From: Erysipelotrichaceae bacterium
GTDB taxonomy: Bacteria; Bacillota_I; Bacilli_A; Erysipelotrichales; Erysipelotrichaceae
Assembly: GCA_030533035.1 (NCBI GenBank)
Contig: JAUNJW010000151.1
Coordinates: 1-5,313 of the forward strand
DNA length: 5,313 bases
Direction: 5' to 3'
Program-made: the position numbers and the translations under genes
Shown here: piece by piece, positions 1-5,313 of the stretch
Layout of the letters: the number at the start of each line of letters is the position of its first letter
How positions within the stretch are numbered: position 1 is the first letter of the stretch
The notes under the pieces: generated by a model
What the model was told of the DNA's origin: nothing
Databases searched by the model: none
The model's input: only the letters and a program-made list of their open reading frames with translations

Positions 1-732
1 AGCAATGACGGCCAGCAGTCCGAGCGTGAAGCCGATGACAAAGGACCTCATTCTGGCCAGCAGGCTGCTGAGAGTGATATCCGCCATGACATAGCAGATG
101 ATGTTATCGTCCGTGTCATAGACCGGATATCCGGTAGTGCACATATACCCGTAGCGGTCGGCATAGCCGATATCATACAGGATTCCTTTGCCGTCCCAGT
201 TTAGGTATTTAGACATTTCAGTATCGGTCATCTTTTCCCACTCGCCGGGCCAGCAGCCGGTTTCTTCGCTGAGATCAGGATCGAAAATATAGACCAGAGC
301 ACGGTTTTCCCTGTCAATATAGCCAAGATAAACATCGCTGATCATGTCGTTGCTCAGAAAATAATCCAGCTGGTCATAGCAGCGGCTGAACTCAGGATCC
401 AGAAGGAGACGGGAAAAATTCTCCCGGTACTCTTCTGTTTGAGTTTTTGTCAGCTTTGGTCCGGAAAGTGAATGATAGATGTCAAGGACCGAATCTGTCA
501 TATGTGAAACATCCACATTCATTTCCAGCACATAGGCAACCTGGCGGATGACGTTGTAGGAGGATCTGATTGACTGTTCCACCAGAGTATAGGTGTTCAT
601 GAAAAAGCCCATCAGCAGCGCTGCCATGCCCAGCACGAAAGAGCCCATCAGAGTTATTCGCAGTACTTTTGCGTTCAGGGAATTATGCTTGATTTCCCGT
701 TCATTCATTTCACGGATACTCTTGTCTGCCAT
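1..732 (-). CDS. Membrane-anchored sensor protein, N-terminal part (Cache-like ectodomain); output domain outside window
   Basis: The frame is open from an ATG at 732 to the left edge, giving 244 codons with no stop, so the gene is 3'-truncated by the window. The start is supported by GAAGGA six bases upstream. The product has a short charged cytoplasmic N-terminus (residues 1-23), a hydrophobic helix at about 24-46, an extracytoplasmic region of about 180 residues, and a second hydrophobic stretch beginning near 229 that runs into the edge. The ectodomain holds the segments YIDRENRALVYIFD (138-151) and GYPVYDTDDNIICYVMADIT (201-220). Their layout resembles the end of Cache-type ligand-binding domains just before TM2. 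Proteins of this shape normally carry a cytoplasmic SpoIIE-type phosphatase, GGDEF, histidine kinase or methyl-accepting domain, but which one cannot be seen here. The ligand is unknown. The ectodomain has four cysteines (118, 160, 198, 213). It lies 49 bp after the DUF218 gene on the same strand and may share its transcript. Confidence 0.8.
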   Translation of the reverse strand, partial: MADKSIREMNEREIKHNSLNAKVLRITLMGSFVLGMAALLMGFFMNTYTLVEQSIRSSYNVIRQVAYVLEMNVDVSHMTDSVLDIYHSLSGPKLTKTQTEEYRENFSRLLLDPEFSRCYDQLDYFLSNDMISDVYLGYIDRENRALVYIFDPDLSEETGCWPGEWEKMTDTEMSKYLNWDGKGILYDIGYADRYGYMCTTGYPVYDTDDNIICYVMADITLSSLLARMRSFVIGFTLGLLAVIA

Positions 733-738
733 TTCAAA

Positions 739-744
739 TCCTTC
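739..744 (-). promoter_or_regulatory. Ribosome binding site of the sensor gene
   Basis: GAAGGA on the minus strand sits six bases before the ATG at 732. This fixes the first ATG as the start rather than the in-frame ATG eight codons later. The surrounding AT-rich leader contains short direct and inverted repeats, noted in the findings. Confidence 0.7.
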
Positions 745-781
745 AAATCATTTGATTTACAATAACTGTCCTGTCAGTGTT

Positions 782-2266
782 TCAGCGGAAGAACAGAAGA
801 TATGTCGCGCCGCCGTAGAAGAGGAAAAGCGAGCCTATAATAATCGCCTGCTTGAGCCGGTGCTGGGTCAGCAGTCCGATAAACTCACGGACAAAGGCAT
901 TCGGCCAGAAATACCATTTTGTGGAGGCGCCTTCCGACTGGATGGCGTCCCGCGCGAAGCCTGCCCTTCTGGCCCAGATTCCGCTGCGGAAAACATGATA
1001 CTTCGTTGTAAAGAATGCGCACTTAGCGTTTTCTTCCGGGATAAGCTGTTTTGAAAACCTGAAGTTCTCCATCGTGGTCGTGGAGCGGTTTTCCATCAGG
1101 ATGTCGTTTTCACTGATTCCCTGGGAAACCAGATAGTTTTTCATGCACTCACTTTCGGAGATGATCTCATCATCACCCTGACCGCCGGAAGGAATGAATT
1201 TTGCCTGCTTTCCGGTTGTTTCAAGCTGTCTCTGGTTGAATTTGAGCGCAACGTCGCATCTGCCTCTTAAAAGAGGTGTCGGTGTTCCGTCTTCCCGCAT
1301 CCCGCAGCCCAGGATAATCAGATAATCCCGGTCGCAGTCCGCCTTCATTCTGGCAGTGATGATTCCCGCCCCCACTGCGCCAAGCCACATTGACTCAAGA
1401 TACAGGAATAATGCGGACAGAGCATTGATCATGGACATCTGGATTCTCGCTGTCGGAACATAGCCGCCGGTAAAGCCCGGCGCGATGATCACCAGCAGGT
1501 TGCCTGCTGTAAGAATTATTCCGAAGATCATTGCCACTGTATTGGTAAAGCCTCTGCCCTCCCGTTTCCACAGGAAGAGATTTGAGATGATCAGCCCAAT
1601 TGTCAGGATCAGCAGTACCGGGAATGAGAGAAATGCATATGTGCCGACACTGGAATAGATCGTATCAAGGAAAACCATCATACTCGAGTATTCCGGTGAT
1701 TCAAAAGCACTGAGCATGTTCAGTAAGAACACCACTGTCATCAATGTTCCCTTAAAACCGAAACCAAGATAAATGATCGTATTGTATGAGAAAACACTGT
1801 ATTTCTTCTGCCGGAAGAAAGTCAGATAGAATATCAGGGTACAGCCGGCAATCCAGATAAATGTCAGCGGATAGAGTGTCTTCCAGCCGTTGAAATTCCC
1901 CGTGGCGTTTTCTGTTATTCTCCCCTCAGAATCAATATCCACAACAATATACGATGATAATTCCGGATCATCAGCCGACTGGATTCTGAAGTCATAAGTA
2001 CCGTTTGTTTTCAGCGCCCTGAGCTTAACGGCAAAATACTCTTCATGTTCTTCAATATCCAGAACTTCAACTGCCGGATCCTCACCCGTGTTTGCGAGCG
2101 GATTTGAATATCTGCCGTAATTATGAACATAGATCGTCATGGTGTCAGATCTTGCGAACCATATTCCCAGACAGGCAATCAACCAGATCACGGTCAGCCA
2201 TAAAGCCGGCATCAGAGTCGGTTTTTTCATTTTTTTGTTTTCCATATCCACCGTCAATGATATCAT
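782..2266 (-). CDS. Polytopic membrane protein with YdcF/SanA/ElyC-type DUF218 domain
   Basis: A 494-residue protein. Visible layout: basic N-terminus; TM1 about 18-38; a polar, beta-rich region at 40-128 predicted outside the cell; TM segments near 131-150, 163-188, 205-231, 242-263 and 280-304; a DUF218 domain at about 314-465; and a final helix at 472-492. The DUF218 hallmarks are all present: IILGCGMREDGTPTPLLRGR (317-336), SGGQGDDEIISES (360-372), ENRSTTTMENF (392-402), TTKYHVFRSG (420-429) and the C-terminal WPNAFVREF (454-462). DUF218 proteins such as SanA and ElyC are linked to envelope integrity and peptidoglycan synthesis in enterobacteria, but no reaction is firmly established, so an envelope role here is inference. 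By the positive-inside rule (KKMKK, FRQKK, WKREGR, ARMK) the DUF218 domain would face the cytoplasm. Two in-frame ATGs follow (codons 8 and 13), but only the first has a properly spaced Shine-Dalgarno. The gene starts 62 bp after the lactonase stop, beyond a terminator. Confidence 0.9.
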   Translation of the reverse strand: MISLTVDMENKKMKKPTLMPALWLTVIWLIACLGIWFARSDTMTIYVHNYGRYSNPLANTGEDPAVEVLDIEEHEEYFAVKLRALKTNGTYDFRIQSADDPELSSYIVVDIDSEGRITENATGNFNGWKTLYPLTFIWIAGCTLIFYLTFFRQKKYSVFSYNTIIYLGFGFKGTLMTVVFLLNMLSAFESPEYSSMMVFLDTIYSSVGTYAFLSFPVLLILTIGLIISNLFLWKREGRGFTNTVAMIFGIILTAGNLLVIIAPGFTGGYVPTARIQMSMINALSALFLYLESMWLGAVGAGIITARMKADCDRDYLIILGCGMREDGTPTPLLRGRCDVALKFNQRQLETTGKQAKFIPSGGQGDDEIISESECMKNYLVSQGISENDILMENRSTTTMENFRFSKQLIPEENAKCAFFTTKYHVFRSGIWARRAGFARDAIQSEGASTKWYFWPNAFVREFIGLLTQHRLKQAIIIGSLFLFYGGATYLLFFR

Positions 2267-2271
2267 GCCAT

Positions 2272-2277
2272 CCCTTC
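2272..2277 (-). promoter_or_regulatory. Ribosome binding site selecting the start of the DUF218 gene
   Basis: GAAGGG on the minus strand is followed by five bases and the ATG at 2266. The later in-frame ATGs (codons 8 and 13) have only weak GGTGG or GGA matches at poor distances, so this site decides the start. It lies just past the U-tract of the lactonase terminator. Confidence 0.6.
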
Positions 2278-2280
2278 AGC

Positions 2281-2315
2281 TGAGAAAGAAAAAGGCCCGT
2301 AAATGCATACGGGCC
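2281..2315 (-). terminator. Intrinsic terminator of the lactonase gene
   Basis: On the minus strand GGCCCGTA and TACGGGCC form a perfect 8-bp stem (2308-2315 with 2294-2301) around a 6-base loop. It is followed by TTTTTCTTTCTC (2293 down to about 2282). It begins 13 bp after the lactonase stop codon. The GC-rich stem plus T-run is a textbook Rho-independent terminator. It ends only 14 bp before the next gene's start codon. Confidence 0.9.
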
Positions 2316-2328
2316 GAACTCTTAAGAA

Positions 2329-3264
2329 TCACTCAAAAACAAGTGAAACAGCTTCCGGTACTGTGACAGAGCTTACCTTTTCACCGACAGTGCCGTCTTC
2401 ATTAAGCTTGAAGGAGACCACATCATTTGTAAACCGGTTGGCGGAAAGCAGATAGCCGTCCAGCAGGGTGAAATCACGGGGATGGCGGCCGCCGCAGGAG
2501 ACAGTCTGGATCAGCTCAGGCTTGTTGTCTTTCAGTTCCACAACCGAGATGATATCCATTGTCCTGGTTGAAACGTAAACATGTTTTCCGTCTTCAGAAA
2601 GCCTGATCGCCGCTGTGTCACGCCGGTATTTCTCACCATTGGGAAGAATCGAAATGGAATCAGTGATTTCCCATGTGTCAGTTCTGATCACAAACAGCTC
2701 ATTGCTTAATTCGGACGCAAGATACAGCCACTGGCCGTCATGTGAGAAGATGCCGTGGCGCGGACCTGTGCCGACATTGAAATGAATGCTGGCAAGACGT
2801 TTGAGATCCCGGTCAAAAATGATAACCCTGTCCAGGAAAAGACACGGCACAAGCACCTTGTCCTCATGGAAGAGAACCTGGTGGCAGCCGGCGCCTTCAC
2901 GGATGAGTTCTGTATGGATGAATTTCAATGTTCCGTCTTCTCTGATTTCAGCAGCGCTGACTGTGCCGTCATGATAATTGGCTGTGTACAGTCTGTTTCC
3001 GTTTCTGCCGATATAGCAGGAAGTACGCCGTTCATAACTGATCGCATCGAGTATTTCTCCTTCCCGGCTGACCAGCGCAATTCCCGAACCGCCCTTGACA
3101 TCAGCCGCAGCGGCAATAACACCGTCTGTCAGGTTGATGTACTTGGGATTGTCAATTTTACACAGCAGAGCAGGATCGGAAAGAATACCGTCTTCAAAAC
3201 CGAAGGTGTAAATTCCTTCACTGCCTGTTCCTGTGTATGTTCCTGCGTAAATAGTTTTTTTCAT
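2329..3264 (-). CDS. Lactonase-family 7-bladed beta-propeller (6-phosphogluconolactonase-like)
   Basis: A 311-residue protein with no signal peptide or membrane helix, so probably cytoplasmic. The family pattern of the YbhE/Pgl-type lactonases is clear along its length: IYAGTYTGTGSEGIYTF at the start (5-21), TANYHDGTVSA (94-104), GCHQVLF (126-132), VPCLFLDRVIIFD (139-151), GTGPRHGIFSHDGQWLY (165-181) followed by ASELSNEL, LSEDGKHVYVSTR (222-234), and GGRHPRDFTLLDGYLLSANR (258-277) near the C-terminus. Known members hydrolyse 6-phosphogluconolactone in the pentose phosphate route, but the family is broad and many members act on other lactones or are untested, so the substrate is not assigned. 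The length is slightly below the usual 330-350 residues, consistent with short loops rather than truncation, since the first and last blades are both present. The ATG is chosen because the conserved first blade begins at once. It appears monocistronic: its own promoter upstream and a strong terminator downstream. Confidence 0.9.
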   Translation of the reverse strand: MKKTIYAGTYTGTGSEGIYTFGFEDGILSDPALLCKIDNPKYINLTDGVIAAAADVKGGSGIALVSREGEILDAISYERRTSCYIGRNGNRLYTANYHDGTVSAAEIREDGTLKFIHTELIREGAGCHQVLFHEDKVLVPCLFLDRVIIFDRDLKRLASIHFNVGTGPRHGIFSHDGQWLYLASELSNELFVIRTDTWEITDSISILPNGEKYRRDTAAIRLSEDGKHVYVSTRTMDIISVVELKDNKPELIQTVSCGGRHPRDFTLLDGYLLSANRFTNDVVSFKLNEDGTVGEKVSSVTVPEAVSLVFE

Positions 3265-3270
3265 ACTTCA

Positions 3271-3300
3271 AGTATATCAGTTATTTTTCTTCAGCATCAA
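3271..3300 (-). promoter_or_regulatory. Sigma-A type promoter of the lactonase gene (extended -10)
   Basis: On the minus strand TTGATG (3295-3300) is followed by an 18-base spacer and TATACT (3271-3276), preceded by TGA, which gives an extended -10 element. Matches to consensus are 4/6 and 5/6. Only six bases separate the -10 box from the ATG at 3264, so the usual start distance would put +1 at or next to the start codon. No well-spaced Shine-Dalgarno is present; GAAG ends one base before the ATG. Confidence 0.55.
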
Positions 3301-3347
3301 AGGATGTCATTCGGGAATCGAAAACAGCCTGATTCTCAGCCAAGTAT

Positions 3348-3382
3348 TAAAGCCTGTTCCGCTTGAATCGGAGCAGGCCTTA
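3348..3382 (-). terminator. Intrinsic terminator after the modular repeat protein
   Basis: The minus-strand transcript can fold TAAGGCCTGCTCCG (3382-3369) onto CGGAACAGGCTTTA (3361-3348) around a 7-base loop. The 14-bp stem contains one C-A mismatch and one G-U pair. The 3' side is only moderately U-rich (CTTTAATACTT). It starts 37 bp after the stop codon of the repeat protein and before the lactonase promoter, which is where a terminator is expected. On the plus strand the core mismatch becomes a G-U wobble, but no plus-strand gene is present to use it. Confidence 0.65.
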
Positions 3383-3419
3383 TCTTGGTTGTTTATAGTT
3401 GTTGTCAGTCTGATATTGA

Positions 3420-5313
3420 TTACTCAACCGGTGTGATGGATGCTGTGACACGTCCGCCATCCCATGCATCATTTCCTTCAGGATCAACCAGGAAGAGCAA
3501 TACATCCCCGGCTGTGACGTCCAGTGTCAGATCAAATGATTCGGTTCTTTCATCTGATTTGTTTGCAGTATTCATACCAATGAATGCCTTTTCTCCACCA
3601 TTCAGACGGATTCTGAAGCATGTTCCGGTTGTTCCTTCTTCGTCGTACGCAGACTTATAATACTCACCAGTGACTCTAATAACGCCGTCTTTTGCGGCAA
3701 CCCATTTGTACGCTGCATTTTTACCGCCGCCCGGTTCAACAAAGTCTGCTTTCAATTCAGGCTTGCTCTCACCATCCTTATATCCACCCTTATCAGTGTT
3801 ATAAGGAAGTTCTTCAAAATTCGCGCCATCCCAGTCAGCCTTACCATAATACCAGCCGTTGCGTCCCTGTTTGTCACTGAAGTCATCTTTGAGATTTGCA
3901 TTATTTGTTCTGCTGAATTCCCATTTGCCGACGAATTCAACATCGCTGCCCTGGACAGTCTTGGTATCTGCATCCCAGCCCTGGAATTCCCAGACGCCAT
4001 GATCGCCATCTTTATCTGCAGCAACAGAAGTAGTCTCCGGTGCTTTTGCAGTAACTTCGTCACCGTCTTTGTATTTCTGATCATCTGCCGGCAGTGTAGC
4101 TGTTACTGCTTCAGGATATTCACCATCATACTTATAGGTGACTGAGTATTCTATTTCAGGTTCGGGTTCAGGTTCTTCTTCCTTCACATCACTGATCTTG
4201 ACTGAGAGTCTGCCTCCGTCATATGAATTCTGTCCTTCCGGATTGATTGAGAAGATCAGAATATCACCTTTCTTCACCTCGAATGTTTCATCAAATGTTA
4301 CTGTCTGCGGTTCTGTAATTCCGCCTTTCGCAATATTATCGCCTCTCCAGACTTTCTCAGCATCATTCAGAAGTACTCTCAGTGTTACGCCATTTGCGTT
4401 GGCATCTGCACTGTTAGGCTCTTTTGTATATTCGCCTTCAACCTTGATTGTTCCATCTTCAGCGACAACCCACTTATAAGCCGCACTGTGTTCGCCATCA
4501 GGTCCCGGATGTACGAAGTCTGCCTTCAGTTCAAGGCCATTTTCTCCGGTGTACTTTTCACCGTCTCTGTCGCCGAGAAGTTTGAAGCCTTTTCCGTCCC
4601 AGCCTGTATAACCATAGAACCAGCCCTGGGATCCCTGATCACCGAAGTCTTCTGCCAGAACTGTGTTGTTTGTTCTGTCTTCAGGATAAGGTTCAGGTTC
4701 TTCTTCCTTTACATCGCTGATCTTGACAGAGAGCTTACCTCCATCATATTCATTGTTGCCTTCAGGATTGATTGCGAAGATCAGAATGTCACCCTTCTTG
4801 ACTTCAAATGTTTCGTCAAATGTTACTGTCTGCGGTTCTGTAATTCCGCCTTTCTGGATATTGTCACCTTTCCAGACTTTGACTTCATCATTGAGAACAA
4901 CTCTCAGTGTTACACCGTTTGCGTTGGCACCGGCACTGTTAGGTGCTTTGGTATACTCACCTGTCACATAGATCGTTCCATCTTCAGCTGCGACCCACTT
5001 ATAGGCTGCGCTCTGACCTCCGTCAGGTCCCGGATGTACATAATCTGCCTTCAGTTCGAGGCCATCATCGCCAACATACTTGTCGCCGTCTTTATTCTGG
5101 ACTGCTTTGAAACTTGTGCCATCCCAGTCACAGGAACCATAGTACCAGCCCTGATAGCCCTGGTCACCGAAGTCTTCTGCCAGAACTGTGTTGTTTGTTC
5201 TGTCTTCCGGATATGGTTCAGGGAGCGGCTTGACTTCGCTGATCTTTACTGCAAGTCTGCCGCCATCCAATGCTTCGTTTCCTTCCGGATTGACCGCGAA
5301 GATAATGACATCG
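3420..5313 (-). CDS. Large modular extracellular-type protein, C-terminal part: tandem jelly-roll-like modules plus one SHIRT-like domain
   Basis: The frame is open from the right edge to a TAA at 3420-3422, giving 630 complete codons; the true start is outside. A TTG at 5270 is not the start, because the 14 codons before it continue the repeat pattern (DVIIFAVNPEGNEALDGG). The order seen is: tail of one module (5229-5312), two complete ~165-residue modules (4707-5201 and 4182-4676), a SHIRT-like domain (3915-4148), and a diverged final module (3423-3911). Pro/Glu-rich linkers join them (PLPEPYPED, EEEPEPYPED, EEEPEPEPEIE). Each full module has a GW[YF]YG motif, a WDG..F motif, [AV]YKWV, a GEY[TY]K strand, and GD[IV]L.F...PEG...[YW]DGG at its end. 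This recalls jelly-roll modules appended to secreted carbohydrate-active enzymes (inference). The product is strongly acidic and almost free of cysteine, as expected outside the cell. There is no LPxTG motif or C-terminal hydrophobic tail. Function, signal peptide and any catalytic domain lie beyond the window. Alternatives are an adhesin or the binding array of a glycan-degrading enzyme. Confidence 0.85.
   Translation of the reverse strand, partial: DVIIFAVNPEGNEALDGGRLAVKISEVKPLPEPYPEDRTNNTVLAEDFGDQGYQGWYYGSCDWDGTSFKAVQNKDGDKYVGDDGLELKADYVHPGPDGGQSAAYKWVAAEDGTIYVTGEYTKAPNSAGANANGVTLRVVLNDEVKVWKGDNIQKGGITEPQTVTFDETFEVKKGDILIFAINPEGNNEYDGGKLSVKISDVKEEEPEPYPEDRTNNTVLAEDFGDQGSQGWFYGYTGWDGKGFKLLGDRDGEKYTGENGLELKADFVHPGPDGEHSAAYKWVVAEDGTIKVEGEYTKEPNSADANANGVTLRVLLNDAEKVWRGDNIAKGGITEPQTVTFDETFEVKKGDILIFSINPEGQNSYDGGRLSVKISDVKEEEPEPEPEIEYSVTYKYDGEYPEAVTATLPADDQKYKDGDEVTAKAPETTSVAADKDGDHGVWEFQGWDADTKTVQGSDVEFVGKWEFSRTNNANLKDDFSDKQGRNGWYYGKADWDGANFEELPYNTDKGGYKDGESKPELKADFVEPGGGKNAAYKWVAAKDGVIRVTGEYYKSAYDEEGTTGTCFRIRLNGGEKAFIGMNTANKSDERTESFDLTLDVTAGDVLLFLVDPEGNDAWDGGRVTASITPVE
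3423..3911 (-). repeat. Diverged C-terminal module of the array (163 codons)
   Basis: It begins with RTNNANLKDDFSDKQGRNGW and ends at the protein's C-terminus (VTASITPVE). It keeps the module landmarks NGWYYG, DWDGANF, ELKADFVEPG, AAYKWVAAKDGVIRVTGEYY, RIRLNGGEK, GDVLLF and DPEGNDAWDGGR. It is clearly less similar than the two upstream copies are to each other and has small indels, including an insertion around the segment YNTDKGGYKDGE and a different strand after GEYYKSAYD. The protein stops a few residues after this module. Confidence 0.8.
3915..4148 (-). other. SHIRT-like domain within the modular protein
   Basis: A 78-residue segment starting YSVTYKYDGEYPEAVTATLP and ending in WEFQGWDADTKTVQGSDVEF followed by VGKWEF. 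The VTY-[KE]-[YF] opening, the LPADDQKYKDGD centre and the W-F-GWDADTKTV...GKWEF close match the SHIRT domain known from extended stalks of streptococcal and other Gram-positive surface proteins. The related InlB/List_Bact repeat (GWY...Y.KW) fits less well. One copy only. The central DKDGDHG is an Asp-rich loop. Confidence 0.75.
4182..4676 (-). repeat. Complete module, second in window (165 codons)
   Basis: Starts at RTNNTVLAEDFGDQG and ends at SVKISDVK, with the same length as the preceding copy and no indels. It differs mainly in the segment after GWFYG (YTGWDGKGFKLLGDRDGEKY). A Pro/Glu linker (EEEPEPEPEIE) follows and leads into the SHIRT-like domain. Confidence 0.85.
4707..5201 (-). repeat. 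Complete module, first in window (165 codons)
   Basis: Starts at RTNNTVLAEDFGDQG and ends at SVKISDVK. It is exactly 525 bp out of register with the next copy (495 bp module plus 30 bp linker). By hand count it shares about 132 of 165 residues with that copy. The DNA also shares exact runs of 44 bp (5164-5207 with 4639-4682) and 39 bp (4816-4854 with 4291-4329). It contains the only cysteine among the two full copies, in SCDWDG. Confidence 0.85.
5229..5312 (-). repeat. Partial module (C-terminal end) of the tandem array
   Basis: The encoded segment ends with IIFAVNPEGNEALDGGRLAV and a KISEVK tail. It aligns with the last part of the two complete modules (ILIFAINPEGNNEYDGGKL). So at least one more copy lies mostly outside the window, and the array has four or more modules. 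Confidence 0.8.

Noticed and set aside
733..781. A separate promoter for the sensor gene (CTGACA as -35)
   Set aside because: No -10 box better than 4/6 is found at 16-19 bases, so it is not supported over co-transcription with the DUF218 gene.
593..1054. Plus-strand open frame of 153 codons
   Set aside because: It overlaps the sensor and DUF218 genes in antisense, has no family-like sequence and no convincing Shine-Dalgarno. It is a shadow of the real genes.
2264..2273. Two-codon ORF (ATG GCA TGA) overlapping the DUF218 start codon, as a possible translational control
   Set aside because: The ribosome binding site directly abuts that ATG, leaving no spacing, and such start-stop triplets arise easily by chance.
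3301..3347. Small RNA or riboswitch in the gap between the repeat protein and the lactonase
   Set aside because: The only structure is a weak GAATC/GATTC inverted repeat, and this stretch lies upstream of the predicted lactonase promoter.
2755..3366. Plus-strand open frame of 203 codons antisense to the lactonase
   Set aside because: The opposite strand carries a full, recognisable lactonase propeller. The antisense product has low-complexity Ser/Cys-rich character and crosses the promoter and terminator region.
4138..4971. Two similar plus-strand open frames (113 and 82 codons) that look like a repeated small gene
   Set aside because: Their similarity simply mirrors the direct repeats of the modular protein on the minus strand.
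5268..5270. TTG as start codon of the modular repeat protein
   Set aside because: The frame continues upstream to the window edge with the same module sequence, so the TTG encodes an internal leucine.
1..5313. Mobile element, CRISPR array, tRNA/rRNA or defence system
   Set aside because: There are no transposase or integrase sequences, no short regularly spaced repeats, no cloverleaf or rRNA segments, and no known defence domains in the readable genes.

Overview
The window looks like a chromosomal segment of a Gram-positive, gut-type Bacillota (Firmicutes). The clues are strong AGGAGG-like Shine-Dalgarno sequences, U-tailed intrinsic terminators, a lactonase of the 7-bladed propeller type, a multi-spanning YdcF/DUF218 membrane protein, and a secreted-type repeat protein carrying a SHIRT-like stalk domain. 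Base composition is moderate and no marker gene is present, so I cannot place it below phylum; Erysipelotrichales or Lachnospiraceae are guesses.

All four genes lie on the minus strand, so transcription runs from high to low coordinates. From the right edge: (1) positions 3420-5313 hold the C-terminal part of a large modular protein made of tandem ~165-residue beta-rich modules joined by Pro/Glu linkers, with one SHIRT-like domain before the last module. It ends without a sortase signal, and an intrinsic terminator follows (3348-3382). (2) A 155-bp gap contains that terminator and a good extended -10 promoter (3271-3300) for a 311-residue lactonase-family beta-propeller (2329-3264). The promoter is so close to the ATG that the mRNA may be leaderless. 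(3) A strong terminator (2281-2315) closes the lactonase gene, only 14 bp before the start of a 494-residue polytopic protein with a DUF218 (YdcF/SanA/ElyC-type) domain (782-2266). (4) 49 bp further on, the N-terminal 244 residues of a membrane sensor protein (1-732) run off the left edge; its output domain is outside the window.

The genes do not form one recognisable pathway. The lactonase and the repeat protein appear to be separate transcription units. The DUF218 gene and the sensor gene may be co-transcribed, since they are closely spaced and no terminator is visible between them. I see no RNA genes, mobile elements, CRISPR arrays or defence system. The most interesting object is the modular repeat protein: two 525-bp direct repeats encode modules about 80% identical, and their differences are concentrated in one short segment. 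No gene-free stretch exceeds 300 bp.
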